Source of the DNA: Belnapia arida | GTDB taxonomy: Bacteria; Pseudomonadota; Alphaproteobacteria; Acetobacterales; Acetobacteraceae | NCBI RefSeq assembly: GCF_016773205.1 | Contig: NZ_JAETWB010000015.1 | Coordinates: 49,057-113,056 of the forward strand | DNA length: 64,000 nt | Reading direction: 5' to 3' | Part shown: positions 35,231 through 44,348 of the stretch, in pieces | Position numbering within the stretch: the first letter of the stretch is position 1 | How the letters are laid out: each line of letters begins with the position of its first letter | Notes under the pieces: generated by a model | The model's input: only the letters and a program-made list of their open reading frames with translations | What the model was told of the DNA's origin: nothing | Database searches by the model: none | Program-made: the position numbers and the translations under genes

Positions 35231-35322
35231 GGCCGGTAGGGCTGTGCGCCCGACCCTACGTTTCTAATCATCCTTCCAGCCACGCTTTTTACCAGAACCG
35301 CAACCATAAGGTGGTTAAGTAG

Positions 35323-35442
35323 ATGCGAGCGCTGGAAGGGGTTGAGCGGGCGAGGGACCTTTTGGCCGGGGCCGGTTTGCTCCCTCCCGCTTATGAGGCG
35401 TCTTGGCACCACCTAGCGGCCATGGCTGAGCCGCTGGCGTAG
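35323..35442 (+). CDS. Possible 39-residue small protein
   Basis: ATG at 35323, preceded by AAGGTGG, gives a 39-residue protein predicted to be helical (LEGVERARDLLAGAGLLPP then ASWHHLAAMAEPL). The composition is protein-like. Nothing else supports it, and no family is recognised. Confidence 0.35.
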   Translation: MRALEGVERARDLLAGAGLLPPAYEASWHHLAAMAEPLA

Positions 35443-35744
35443 ACTCATGCAGTTTGGTGGGAGTTGGCGTCAGCCTCGTGGTCTGCCGCGCTCGGGTCTC
35501 GGCAGGCGGATACGGTGCGGCCTGACAGTACGCGGGCTAAGGAATGGCGGCGCACAATCCTCGACGGCAGGGCCGGCTTTGCTGGCTGGATTACGACAAA
35601 GCGGTGCCGTCCGATCCGCAAATTCGGGGCTGTGCGATCATGAGAGGCTATAGGAGAAAAGCCGGTCCCGCGATCCCAAGGAGCAACTTTATAGCCAGTT
35701 ACGCGATGCGGCCAAAGGAGCCAGTAACCCCCCCCGGATACCTC

Positions 35745-35993
35745 ATGAATAAATCGCAGACTGATCCACTGCTTGGGAGCCCTGCGCCGCGGCGGTATTT
35801 TGTTAAAGCGCAGCGCGAAGCCCGTCCACCGACGCCCTGGGTTTGGCTGATCTACGAGGAGGGGCAAGCAGAACCCTGCCAAGGTTCCACGCGCCTTTAT
35901 CACTGTGGCAAAGATGCCTGGGCAGTTGGCCAAGCGCTGCTCGTCCAGTTTGGAAGACGCTGGCAGAACCGTGACAAGTTTTCTGTGAAGTAG
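35745..35993 (+). CDS. Hypothetical protein, 82 residues
   Basis: From ATG 35745 the frame reads MNKSQTDPLLGSPAPRRYF and continues with PWVWLIYEEGQAEPCQGSTR and DAWAVGQALLVQFGRRW. The even mix of residues and the Trp/Tyr-rich core suggest a true small soluble protein. A longer in-frame start at 35706 is possible. The 300 bases before it (35443-35744) show no gene. Function unknown. Confidence 0.45.
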   Translation: MNKSQTDPLLGSPAPRRYFVKAQREARPPTPWVWLIYEEGQAEPCQGSTRLYHCGKDAWAVGQALLVQFGRRWQNRDKFSVK

Positions 35994-36200
35994 GGCCTGT
36001 CGTTTGCAAAGTGGTGGGGCTGATCCATCCGAGATGATGATGCCATCCTTGCTTCGGATGGCGAACCTCGGCGCAGATAGTTTGTTGGCAATCCGTCCTC
36101 GACCGGTTTGGGCCAAATCAACCCCGCGGGAACGCAGTTTCCGTGCGGCCGTTCGCGTAGCGTCGTATCGAACTTTCGGTAGACGGACTCTTTTCTGGAT

Positions 36201-36425
36201 ATGGCAGGATACATCATCAAGCCGCACGATGGTGATCGACCGATTGAAGAACCGTGCAGGTGTGAGCTTTGCAGCTTCGAAGCCGTTCGGGCGGAGGCTC
36301 TGGCTGCCGCACGCAGTCTTCTCACAACGAAGGTCCGGGCAGGCAAGATGCTAGACGGCCAGCGGTCGGAACTTTGGGACGATGCAGGGCGGATGCTGGC
36401 GACGATTTCGCTTTCTGAGGAGTGA
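36201..36425 (+). CDS. DUF6894-like small protein
   Basis: A 74-residue protein starting MAGYIIKPHDGDRPIEEP, with EAVRAEALAAARSLL and LDGQRSELWDDAGRMLATI. This order of a DGD turn, an Ala-rich helix and a closing WDDAGR strand pair is typical of the DUF6894 proteins common in Rhizobiales and Rhodospirillales. Function is unknown. Two Cys (CRCELC gives three) in the middle are unusual for the family. The 280 bases after it hold no recognised gene. Confidence 0.75.
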   Translation: MAGYIIKPHDGDRPIEEPCRCELCSFEAVRAEALAAARSLLTTKVRAGKMLDGQRSELWDDAGRMLATISLSEE

Positions 36426-36707
36426 CCAGTAGGCCAGCGCCGAAAGGTGATCCGGGGATCGACGACTGGAAGCGCTGATAGCGAAAGGCCGTAAGACCAT
36501 GGAAGCTGCGACTGCGGGATTGACCAAAACCCGGTCACGACTAAAGGATAGCACAATTCCAGTTGCGCTCGGTCGGCAGCCGGTCGCTGTGCCCGTTCAT
36601 CATGGACCGTAGCAACGGTCTGCCTGCCGGCCACGGGGATAGCTCGCTCTCGGGCCGGGGCGCACCAAATGCTTGCTGAGCAGGTGAAGTGGAGGGGCTG
36701 GTCTAAC

Positions 36708-38474
36708 TCAGGCCCCCTGTGCCGGCCCCGGGTCGGAACGCCGACCGCTGCGGTTTTTCAGGGCGGCGCGCACACGGTCTGCAAGGTCAGTGTGGCTGTA
36801 TGGCTTGCCGAGCACTGCGGCGGCCCGTGCCGGCCTTTGCTGCACCACAAGGTCATCGCTGTAGCCGGTCGCAAGGAGAATTCGGAGGTCGGGGCACAGC
36901 GCTCGCGCTTGCTCGGCTAGCACAAGGCCGTTCATGCCGCCCGGCATGGAGATGTCAGTGAACAGCAGGTCCACCTGCCTGCCTGCTCGCCCCAGTACCT
37001 CCAGGGCTTCCTCCCCGCTCCGCGCCGACAGTACCCGGTAGCCAAGGGTTGTCAGTTGATGCACCGCGAGTTCAAGCACACCCGCGTCGTCGTCCACGGC
37101 AAGGATTGTGGCGGTGCCGTCCGGACTGTGGTCAGGTAACGCTTCACTGTCGTTGAAGGGCTGCGGTGCGTCCGACGTGTCATTCAGCGCCAGGGGAAAA
37201 AGCATGCACACCCTGGCTCCACGGCCGGGCATGCTGGCGATGTCCAGCCGCCCGCGCGACTGGCGAACAAAACCATGAACGGTTGCGAGGCCAAGGCCAC
37301 GCTTGCCAGTCTTGGTGCTGAAGAACGGCTCGGTGGAGCGCGCCAGAACCTCTGGCGGCATTCCTGGCCCCTCATCCTCGACGCTCAGCACGACATAGCG
37401 GCCGGGTTTCACTCCATCGCTCCCGGCAAGGACGGCGGCTTCGTCCAGCATCACTGTCCCAGTTCGTATGGTCGCGCGACCGCCACTCGGCATGGCGTCA
37501 CGCGCATTCGCCAGCAGGTTCAGCAAGGCCACCTTCACTTGGGCTGGATCGACGGCACATGGCGGGAGACGTGGGTCGAGGTCATAGCGTAGCTCCAGTC
37601 CGTCGCCGAGGGTACGCGACAGCACCTCACCGATCTCTGACAGCACCGTGTTGAGGATAACCGGACGCGCTTCGAGCCGTGTTCTTCGGGCGAAAGTCAG
37701 GAGTTGTTGGGTGAGTGTCGCCGCATGTCGGGCGGCCTGCCGTGCGCGCTCCAGCGGCTTCAATGCTTCAGGTTCATTCGGCAGGCGTGTCTCAGCGCGC
37801 TTGAGATTGCCAAGCACGACCTGAAGGGTGTTGTTGAAGTCGTGCGCCAGCCCGGCCGCCAACTGCGCGATCGCCTCCATCTTCTGCGCCTGCCGCAGCG
37901 CATCCTCCACGTCATGACGTGGCGTGGCATCGAACTGCGACGCGAAGAAGTGCAGGAGTTCGCCATCTGGGCCAAAGACCGGGCCGATAAACAGGGCGTT
38001 CCAGAAGGGGGTGCCGTCCCGTTTGTAGTTCAGTATCTCGACTGCGATCGGGCGCCGCTCAGCCAGGGCGGTCCGAATTTGGCTTACCGTGTCCTGGCTG
38101 GTGAGCGCGCCTTGGAGGAAACGGCAGTTGCGCCCCAGGATGTCTTCGCGCACATAGCCTGTGAGGTCGAGAAAGGCAGCATTGGCGAAGACGACTGGGT
38201 TGTCTGGCAGGCATGGGTCCGTCATGACCATAGGCATGCGTGTCATTTCGACGGCGGCAAAGAACACACCGCCGCGGTCGTCCAGGCCAGGGCGAGCAAC
38301 CGTGGCCTCTTGCCAACTGCACAATCCGGGGCCGCCTACCGGGCCACCAGAAGCAACTTCGTGCCTGCCGGCTGCTGGCACTCCGTGACTACTCTCTGCT
38401 GGCGGCACCTCGCTTGATGGCTGCCCTGAAACCCCGCCTTGCTCCCTATTCACCATTCTAACCCGATTCCACAT
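36708..38474 (-). CDS. LOV-domain hybrid histidine kinase (blue-light sensor)
   Basis: A 588-residue soluble hybrid kinase. After about 65 disordered residues, a LOV domain has the flavin-binding motif GRNCRFLQG with photoactive Cys117, plus NPVVFANAAF and NYKRDGTPFWNALFIGPV. Next are the phospho-acceptor His211 in GLAHDFNNTLQ, a HATPase domain (NLLANARDA, DEGPGMPP, GLGLATVHG) and a C-terminal receiver with Asp507 in LLFTDISMPGG. The layout matches light-responsive LOV-HK-REC proteins. The start is uncertain: GTG 38492, ATG 38474 (GGGAAG upstream) and ATG 38456 are in frame. Confidence 0.93.
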   Translation of the reverse strand: MWNRVRMVNREQGGVSGQPSSEVPPAESSHGVPAAGRHEVASGGPVGGPGLCSWQEATVARPGLDDRGGVFFAAVEMTRMPMVMTDPCLPDNPVVFANAAFLDLTGYVREDILGRNCRFLQGALTSQDTVSQIRTALAERRPIAVEILNYKRDGTPFWNALFIGPVFGPDGELLHFFASQFDATPRHDVEDALRQAQKMEAIAQLAAGLAHDFNNTLQVVLGNLKRAETRLPNEPEALKPLERARQAARHAATLTQQLLTFARRTRLEARPVILNTVLSEIGEVLSRTLGDGLELRYDLDPRLPPCAVDPAQVKVALLNLLANARDAMPSGGRATIRTGTVMLDEAAVLAGSDGVKPGRYVVLSVEDEGPGMPPEVLARSTEPFFSTKTGKRGLGLATVHGFVRQSRGRLDIASMPGRGARVCMLFPLALNDTSDAPQPFNDSEALPDHSPDGTATILAVDDDAGVLELAVHQLTTLGYRVLSARSGEEALEVLGRAGRQVDLLFTDISMPGGMNGLVLAEQARALCPDLRILLATGYSDDLVVQQRPARAAAVLGKPYSHTDLADRVRAALKNRSGRRSDPGPAQGA

Positions 38475-38659
38475 CCCGCTTCCCAGGACCACTGGCCAAC
38501 GCCGAGCGTTAGCTATGGCTGCACAGAAATGATCGTCGGTTCATCAAACCTTCCCGTTTCCGGCCGAGCAGTGACAGAGGACGAGCCGCAGGGCGGGGCT
38601 GGGTATCCCTACCCGCCACCCGCGGCGGTAGTGAGGCGGCCAGGGCAATCCCGATTAAG

Positions 38660-38956
38660 CTACGCTGCTTTCCCCAGTTGGGGGCGCGGCTTGGGAGGTG
38701 GAAAGCGCGGCGACTGGCCGGAGATGCTGAGCACCCAGCCGAAGGGCGAGTACTTTACAAAGCCGAGGCTGTCGCCATTGCGCGCCCAACTCTCGTAGAC
38801 GGCGACCAGATTGCCGTCCCCGTCGTATTCCTCATGCTCCCATCGCCTGGGAGCCAGCAGCCCTCGGGCTCCCAATGGGAGATCGGATCGTCGGAGAGCA
38901 TGCTCCGCAGGCACGCCGAAGCACCTCTTGAAATCAAAAGCTTCCTCGCTCAGCAC
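38660..38956 (-). CDS. Hypothetical protein, 98 residues
   Basis: A soluble protein with the segment WEHEEYDGDGNLVAVYESWA followed by GDSLGFVKYSPFGWVLS, which reads like two beta-strand pairs with a conserved Trp and Tyr. The tail is Pro-rich. ATG at 38956 opens MLSEEAFDFKRCFG. No family is recognised and it has no close neighbour on its strand. Confidence 0.6.
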   Translation of the reverse strand: MLSEEAFDFKRCFGVPAEHALRRSDLPLGARGLLAPRRWEHEEYDGDGNLVAVYESWARNGDSLGFVKYSPFGWVLSISGQSPRFPPPKPRPQLGKAA

Positions 38957-39249
38957 CGCTTCTTACTCCATGTGGCGGCGGCATTTGTGGCCATCGCGGA
39001 TTGCTCCCCGGGCAGGCACCCCAGTGATATGGGTGGCGCGAGCGGTGGCAGCCAACTCGCACAGGAAAGTGTCTCAAGAGTAAATCCTTGGCCGCAGGCC
39101 TTGCTGCCTGCCGAGTGATGGCCAAGCGCTCCGGCCATGCTCCGCCACGGAGGCGTGATTGGTCGAGAAGGGCTGAGGGGGGATGCAGGCATCCCATTCT
39201 TGGCAGTTTGACGTTAAGGTTAGATTACAAACAAACCGGAGGTCTGGCC

Positions 39250-39795
39250 TTGTCCTTACCCCCGCTCCAGGCTGCGACACCTCCCGATCCTATCTGGTGG
39301 GAGATTGGGCGCCCTTCGTCCGAGGAGCCTCCCGATTGGTTCACTTGGGTGGCGCCCCTGGACGACTATGGGGCTGCCCTCTACCGCAGCTTGGTGGTCG
39401 CCGATGGCTCGATAGCCCTCACCGTCGAGTTCCATCGGCGCCGCGGCTCTGGCCACCAGATCATCTACCGCGGTCGGTGCGATGTGCCGCAGGACCCAGA
39501 GCCGGTCGCAGAGCGCATCTCCGCTCTGCTGAGGGCAGCCAAGGAAGCGGTCAGCAAGGCTTTGCAGGCAGCCAGCAGCGATGACCGTATGGCGGCTGAA
39601 ACTGGGAGGGGATCGTCGTACCTGCCCGGCACTCCCCAGGACATACAACAAGGCGCCCCGCTGGCCAGGGAGCATGATCCTGAGCACTACCTGCGGGAAC
39701 GTGCCTACTTCCTGTGGGAACGCGAGGGGTGCCCAGAGGGACGTGCCCTGGAGTTCTGGGAACGAGCCTACCGCGAGGAGGCGAGGGCGGCCTGA
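39250..39795 (+). CDS. Hypothetical protein with C-terminal DUF2934 segment
   Basis: A protein of about 181 residues. I choose TTG at 39250 because GGAGG at 39239-39243 lies seven bases upstream, while the longer ATG start at 39088 gives an Arg-rich, unlikely N-terminus. The central part (DPIWWEIGRPSSEEPPDWFT, RSLVVADGSIALTVEFHRR) is unassigned. The last 40 residues contain LRERAYFLWEREGCPEGRAL, the DUF2934 pattern found in many alphaproteobacterial small proteins. The next gene follows after 52 bases. Confidence 0.65.
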   Translation: MSLPPLQAATPPDPIWWEIGRPSSEEPPDWFTWVAPLDDYGAALYRSLVVADGSIALTVEFHRRRGSGHQIIYRGRCDVPQDPEPVAERISALLRAAKEAVSKALQAASSDDRMAAETGRGSSYLPGTPQDIQQGAPLAREHDPEHYLRERAYFLWEREGCPEGRALEFWERAYREEARAA

Positions 39796-39847
39796 TGGCA
39801 GCACAGCCCAACGGCTATGGTCTGATCGGGGACGCTGGGGAGCAACC

Positions 39848-40081
39848 ATGTCCCTAAAAGCCAGGGAGCTTTACCGCAGCACGAATGGCGACCGCTGGTC
39901 GCTGATCCGTGACCCCGGCTCGGATGGGCTGTTCGTCAGGCACGAGCCTAACCTGCCGTCCGGTGGGAGAAGCAGCGATATCAGCATCGGCGCCTTCCTT
40001 GCCCGGGGCGGGCATGGCCCCGAGCATCAGGAGTTGCTGCGGCTGATCGGGACCCTGGTGGATGGAGAGGAGCCTGCCTGA
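39848..40081 (+). CDS. Conserved small hypothetical protein, 77 residues
   Basis: GGGGAG precedes the ATG. The protein reads ARELYRSTNGDRWSLIRDP, then FVRHEPNLPSGGRSSDI and FLARGGHGPEHQELLRLIG. This RSxNGDRW ... HEPN.PSGG ... GPEHQ.LL pattern recurs in small proteins of Rhizobiales and Acetobacteraceae with no known role. It is probably co-transcribed with the DUF2934 gene. Confidence 0.75.
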   Translation: MSLKARELYRSTNGDRWSLIRDPGSDGLFVRHEPNLPSGGRSSDISIGAFLARGGHGPEHQELLRLIGTLVDGEEPA

Positions 40082-40192
40082 TCCTCGGGCCACCCGCTGA
40101 GACCAAACAAAAAGGTTAGCGACGAATACTCCTACTCATCCCCACCATCGACCAACTTTCGCATCAGCAGCCGCTTTGAATAATGATAGCCG

Positions 40193-41719
40193 TCATAGCC
40201 GCACCTCCGGCTCGCCCGACTTCTTTGGGCGGCCACGGGCGCGCAGTGTTCCCTCGGCAGCTTTCGCGGCCCGATCCTTTTCGCGCTGGCGCTGCTTCCG
40301 CAGTCGATCGGCCGCGCGGCGCTCTTCCTCCTGCTGCTCGAATGCCATACCCGCTACAGCGGCCTTGGCGCCCGGCATTGGTCCCGGCTTCGGGCGGTGC
40401 ACATCGAGGATGCCGGCCTCATCCACAGGTTCCAGCGTAACATCAGCAGAGATACCAGCTTCGCCGAGCATCCGCGCCAGCACCTCAGCCTGCCAGAGAT
40501 CATAGAGGTAGACCGTGTAGGTGCCATCGAACTCGGCCATGCGGATCGCGCCGCGCATCACAAACTGCCAGATGTCCTCCTGCTCGCGGGCACGTTCCAC
40601 CTCGTCCCGCGTCAGCCCGAATACGCCGAGTAGGATTGCGTCCTCGGGACCCGCCTTGCTGCTGTAGATGAAGGCACACGAGGTCAGGTGCCGATACTGA
40701 TTGGAGCCCGCGACCTTGGGCCGCACCTGCTCGCCGGGTAGGCGTTCCTCGAAATAGTTGACGACTTCTGCGTTGCCGCTCCAATAGCCGAGGTCACTCA
40801 CACCTTCGAGGTGACGGCAGACCGCGGCGAGGCAACGCTTGCCATTCGAGTGCTTCTTAGAAGCTTTAGGGAACCACCACTCGGTCGAGCCGCGGTGGCC
40901 GTGTGTGAAGTAGCGGATGCGAACTTTCGGCTTCGTGCGGAGCGCGGTGGCGCCGAAATCCCGCTGCACGAACTCCACCTTGTCGCCAAACCACTTCCGG
41001 GTCGCAAGGCAGGTGATGCTGTGAAAGAAACCCGATGCTGCGATGACCGACGTAGCGAAGGGTGCCAACTCGGCAGGGGTCCACGCTGACCACCAACGCA
41101 CTGTCCGACCGCGATCCCGGGCATCGCGCCAATCCGCCACATCCACGAACACGCCCTGTGGAGACTTGGACCTCTTGTGGAAGGCTGCCAAATTCTTGAC
41201 CAGATCATCCGCCATCACGTCGGCCATCGTTGGGGCGTTGCCGGCCAGAGACACGCGATGCCAACCTGCCTCCTCGGTCGGCGAGAGTGCGTATGATGCC
41301 TCGAAGAACCGCGCAGAGCTTGGGATACGAAACTCACCTGCGACGGCCGCCGAGGGAACCTCGTCGATCCGCATATGCCACTGCCCGCCCTCGGCGCAAG
41401 TGAAGTCGGTCTGCATCAGAGCCTCGTGCGTGATGACGAGGATGACGTGCGGCAGTGGTGAGTACTCATCTATGGCATCGGTGATCTCGCGGGTGACACC
41501 GAGTGAGCGCCTGCCCTCGGCCCGGCTGTGGATGGGCCGGATCACCGGATCGGTGCCGGATTTCGCTGCCTCCCGGAAGAGGTCGAGCAGCTTCTCGCCG
41601 ATCAACTCCGTCGTCGGCAGCGCGAATACATAGCGGCCCGGCACGCTGGTCATCTCGACCAGCAACTCATTGGTCTTCCCGCATCCCGGCGAACCGCCGT
41701 ATACCTCAACTCGAATCAC
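40193..41719 (-). CDS. SF2-helicase-like ATPase of possible mobile-element origin
   Basis: About 508 residues from GTG 41719, which has GGAGAG upstream. Motifs in order: Walker A GGSPGCGKTNELL, a motif Ia-like ALPTTELIGEK, Walker B RIDEVPSA, a motif III-like ATSVIAASG, and QFVMRGAIRM, which resembles motif VI (QxxGRxxR). The C-terminal 60 residues are a charged coiled coil ending in a basic RARGRPKKSG tail suited to nucleic-acid binding. I do not recognise the exact family. The hairpin-rich non-coding DNA upstream and lack of related neighbours suggest a replication or packaging ATPase of an integrated element. Confidence 0.6.
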   Translation of the reverse strand: MIRVEVYGGSPGCGKTNELLVEMTSVPGRYVFALPTTELIGEKLLDLFREAAKSGTDPVIRPIHSRAEGRRSLGVTREITDAIDEYSPLPHVILVITHEALMQTDFTCAEGGQWHMRIDEVPSAAVAGEFRIPSSARFFEASYALSPTEEAGWHRVSLAGNAPTMADVMADDLVKNLAAFHKRSKSPQGVFVDVADWRDARDRGRTVRWWSAWTPAELAPFATSVIAASGFFHSITCLATRKWFGDKVEFVQRDFGATALRTKPKVRIRYFTHGHRGSTEWWFPKASKKHSNGKRCLAAVCRHLEGVSDLGYWSGNAEVVNYFEERLPGEQVRPKVAGSNQYRHLTSCAFIYSSKAGPEDAILLGVFGLTRDEVERAREQEDIWQFVMRGAIRMAEFDGTYTVYLYDLWQAEVLARMLGEAGISADVTLEPVDEAGILDVHRPKPGPMPGAKAAVAGMAFEQQEEERRAADRLRKQRQREKDRAAKAAEGTLRARGRPKKSGEPEVRL

Positions 41720-41781
41720 GTCATCTCTCCAATAGGCCCGCTGCACAAGCAGCGCGGGTTTCGATCTGCTGAAATGAATGG

Positions 41782-41804
41782 GCGCCGGATAACGCGTCCG
41801 GCGC
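41782..41804. repeat. Hairpin upstream of the ATPase gene
   Basis: GCGCCGGA and TCCGGCGC form a perfect 8-bp stem with a 7-base loop, 63 bases before the GTG start of the ATPase gene. Confidence 0.6.
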
Positions 41805-42269
41805 ATGTCTATATAAGAATAGCTCGTGACCTATTTATCCGACCGGCTGCGCAGATGCGCGTCCGCTTCGCGGCCACACCTGCATCATACCTGCTTAGTG
41901 GATGAGAAATCGACCATTCAGATGCAGCGAAGCCGCCTGACCGACCGGGCACGCGCCGATGCGCGACGGAGCGCAGCGCAGGCGCGCGGAGAAGCGAGGG
42001 CGCCGCAGGTGCCTGTTGGCCGCGAGGTCAGGCATGGGTCGGGCGTAGGCTGGAGCCGGGCAGAGCCCGGACACGGCCGAGCGCGACCCGACCTCCATGT
42101 CCATTTGTTGCTGAGCGGTACCGCATCCATGCACCACCTGACCTGGGGCCTGCGGCCCCAATGGAGCGGATTTCGCGGCCAAGCCATGTGCCGCGAATTG
42201 CACGCCATATCCCATTGGTGACGCGCCACATAGCTGAATGACGGGGTGAGGGAGGTGGTGGACTTACCG

Positions 42270-42300
42270 GGGTGGAACCGCGGAGGGCGCGGTTCCACCC
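42270..42300. repeat. Perfect 13-bp-stem hairpin
   Basis: GGGTGGAACCGCG and CGCGGTTCCACCC pair perfectly over 13 bp around a GAGGG loop. No U-run follows and no gene ends nearby, so an ordinary terminator is unlikely; an origin or nick-site hairpin is possible. Confidence 0.7.
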
Positions 42301-42831
42301 GGCACGAGCAGACATGAGGGGAACCGGGCCAAGGCCCTCGCGGGGCAAGGCGTCGCGGGCTCCGCCTCACCCCGCGTTCCCATCACGTCGCTCGCTGCAA
42401 ACCCCAAGTTCGGCGGCATGGGGCGGTGCCATGGGTCTGCGTGCAGGCCGCGTACCAAGTCAGCCGTGGGGCAGGGGAGGGATGTGTGTCAGGCAAAGTT
42501 ACGGTTCGCCCGACATGCGGCGGACAGATTAGCCCAGCGGGTGGAGCTTCCTCTCCGTGGATCGCGTGGCCACGTATGCCGCGGTGCGGAATGCCTCGGT
42601 GCTCCATCTCCTCCGGGCCGATACTCCCGGAGTAGTTTGGGATGAAGCTGCGTCCGTATCCGCGGGTGCCACTGAGCTAGCAATCGCCTGCTGAGGCGAT
42701 GTCATCGGAGTGGTTAATCAGGTTCTCCACCGAAGCCTGAGCCAGCAGGGCACCAGCCGGGGATTGGGACGTTGTGCCCGGAGAGCGCGCGCAGCGGGGC
42801 GGTTAGGGCACGGTTGGAGGCGTAAGCGGCG

Positions 42832-43110
42832 ATGCTGGTCGTGAGAGACAATCCCGGTCTGGGCAGGTTCGAAATCGGCAGCGGCGATGCCATCGCCTTC
42901 GTTGAGTACCGGCGGATCGGCAAACGGGTCGTGCTGATCCACACAGAGGTGCCCAAGGAGATGTCCGGGCAGGGCGTCGGGTCCAAACTGGTCGGCGGTG
43001 TGCTGGATGTCCTTCGAACTGAGGGCGCGACAGTGGTCCCGCAATGCGAGTTTGTGGCACGGTTCATCCAACAGCACCCGGGGTACCGGAGCCTTGTCGC
43101 TGAAGACTGA
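42832..43110 (+). CDS. Short GNAT acetyltransferase-like protein
   Basis: A 92-residue protein of the small YidJ-like GNAT type. The acetyl-CoA loop is seen as VPKEMSGQGVGSKLVGGVLD, and the end VVPQCEFVARFIQQHPGY matches the usual C-terminus (P.C.fv..fi..hpey). The N-terminus has GRFEIGSGDAIAFVEYRR. Substrate unknown; it stands alone. Confidence 0.85.
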   Translation: MLVVRDNPGLGRFEIGSGDAIAFVEYRRIGKRVVLIHTEVPKEMSGQGVGSKLVGGVLDVLRTEGATVVPQCEFVARFIQQHPGYRSLVAED

Positions 43111-43586
43111 CGGCGCGACAGCACCAAGGTGGAGCATGTGGATGTCGCACTATCTTGCCAGCACCGACATTGCCTAGGGAGGGGCCTAGTTGGCCACGAG
43201 GACGCGACCACCGAGCAGCCGGCGCCGGTCGGAGGTCGTGATCCAGGCGCGCTCCCCAGCAGCCCGCCCGGGATCGCAAAGCTGGCCTGCATGGTGAGAC
43301 GGTGCTTGTAGCGCTGTTTCCACTGGGCCGCAGCGCCCGGTCATTGACCTCGCCGAACTGCTTTGAAGTGACGATCGAGAGCGGCGACCGCTGATCGACC
43401 CTGCTGGTCGCTGAGGGAAAGCAGATCATGGGCGAGCGCCGCTGACGGGCTTGGGACACTACCATCGTTCCTATAGCAGCGTTGGCTGCGCTCCCCCTGG
43501 ATCAACAGATATGGTTACCGAATGCGCCTTCGCGCTGCCTAGTATGGTCCCGAGGGGAACCGCGACCATCCCCGCAGGAGGGCTGG
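43111..43586. other. Spacer without a recognised gene
   Basis: 476 bases between the two GNAT-type genes. Frames on both strands are short or give low-complexity Arg/Pro/Ser translations. Nothing else recognised. Confidence 0.4.
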
Positions 43587-44348
43587 ATGCTCGAACTCGT
43601 GCCGCTGCGTGGCCGCCCCGACCTGCGAGCGCAGGTGTTCTCGGAGGTGTTCATGGCGCTCTGGCCCGCCTTCATGCAAGAGGACCCCGCTGCCGACTTG
43701 TTCTTCGCTCGGCCGCACCTCGACGCCTGCCTCGACACCGCCTTTGCCGTGGTTGATCCCGCCCGGCCCGAAGTGGCGGTGGGACGGGCCTTTGCCGTGC
43801 CCTTCGCCTTCGGAATTCCTGGCCGCGAGAACCTGCCGGATGCGGGCTGGGATGGCGTGGTCAGATGGGCGCATGCCGACCGCGCCCTTGGTCGGGCGCC
43901 GAATGCGCTCAGCGCGTTGGAGATCACCCTGCTGCCCTCGCACCGGGGTAGGGGCGCCTCGCGTATGGTTCTCGACGCCATGCGGCAGCGGGCCGCCGAA
44001 CTCGGCCTGGGCCACATCTTCGCGCCCGTGCGCCCCACGATGAAGCACTTGGAGCCATTCGTGCCCATGGAGGAGTACACAGGCCGCACGGGCGCCGATG
44101 GGCTGCCCGCCGACCCCTGGCTACGGGTGCATGTTCGCGCGGGAGGCCAAATTGTAAAGGTTGCGCCGACCAGCATGGTGGTCCCAGGGACGATCACCGA
44201 CTGGCAGCGCTGGACCGGATTGCAGTTCACTGCCACCGGCACTGTCGTCGTGCCGAACGCCCTCGTGCCCGTGCATGTCTCGCTCGAACAGAACCACGCC
44301 GTCTACATCGAGCCGAACGTCTGGGTGCGGCACGTCGTGCCGGTGTGA
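43587..44348 (+). CDS. GNAT-fold N-acetyltransferase-like protein
   Basis: A 253-residue protein. AGGAGGG lies six bases before ATG 43587. The acetyl-CoA motif is LPSHRGRGASRMVLDAMRQ, preceded by the ALEITLL strand, and PVRPTMKHLEP follows. A C-terminal extension of about 80 residues (WLRVHVRAGGQIVKVAPTSM onward) is beta-rich, as in a known group of putative acetyltransferases of about 250 residues. Substrate unknown. Confidence 0.82.
   Translation: MLELVPLRGRPDLRAQVFSEVFMALWPAFMQEDPAADLFFARPHLDACLDTAFAVVDPARPEVAVGRAFAVPFAFGIPGRENLPDAGWDGVVRWAHADRALGRAPNALSALEITLLPSHRGRGASRMVLDAMRQRAAELGLGHIFAPVRPTMKHLEPFVPMEEYTGRTGADGLPADPWLRVHVRAGGQIVKVAPTSMVVPGTITDWQRWTGLQFTATGTVVVPNALVPVHVSLEQNHAVYIEPNVWVRHVVPV

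Larger units (their letters stand above)
41720..42831. other. Hairpin-rich 1.1-kb spacer upstream of the ATPase gene
   Basis: No convincing gene; a plus frame at 41826-42221 gives an Arg/Ala/His-rich translation I cannot support. Four inverted repeats cluster here: 41737-41757 (imperfect), 41782-41804, 42144-42160 and 42270-42300. A short AT-rich tract (TATATAAGAAT, 41810-41820) next to the second could hold a promoter for the ATPase gene. The stretch 42310-42831 shows nothing specific. Confidence 0.5.

Noticed and set aside
35445..36227. 260-residue minus-strand frame
   Set aside because: Arg/Pro-rich, no ribosome site, and antisense to two more convincing small genes.
40193..41719. Inovirus Zot-type morphogenesis ATPase
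   Set aside because: The Walker A resembles it superficially, but there is no membrane helix and the later motifs fit SF2 helicases better.
41826..42221. 131-residue plus-strand frame in the hairpin region
   Set aside because: Arg/Ala/His-rich, crosses a stable inverted repeat, no ribosome site and no family.
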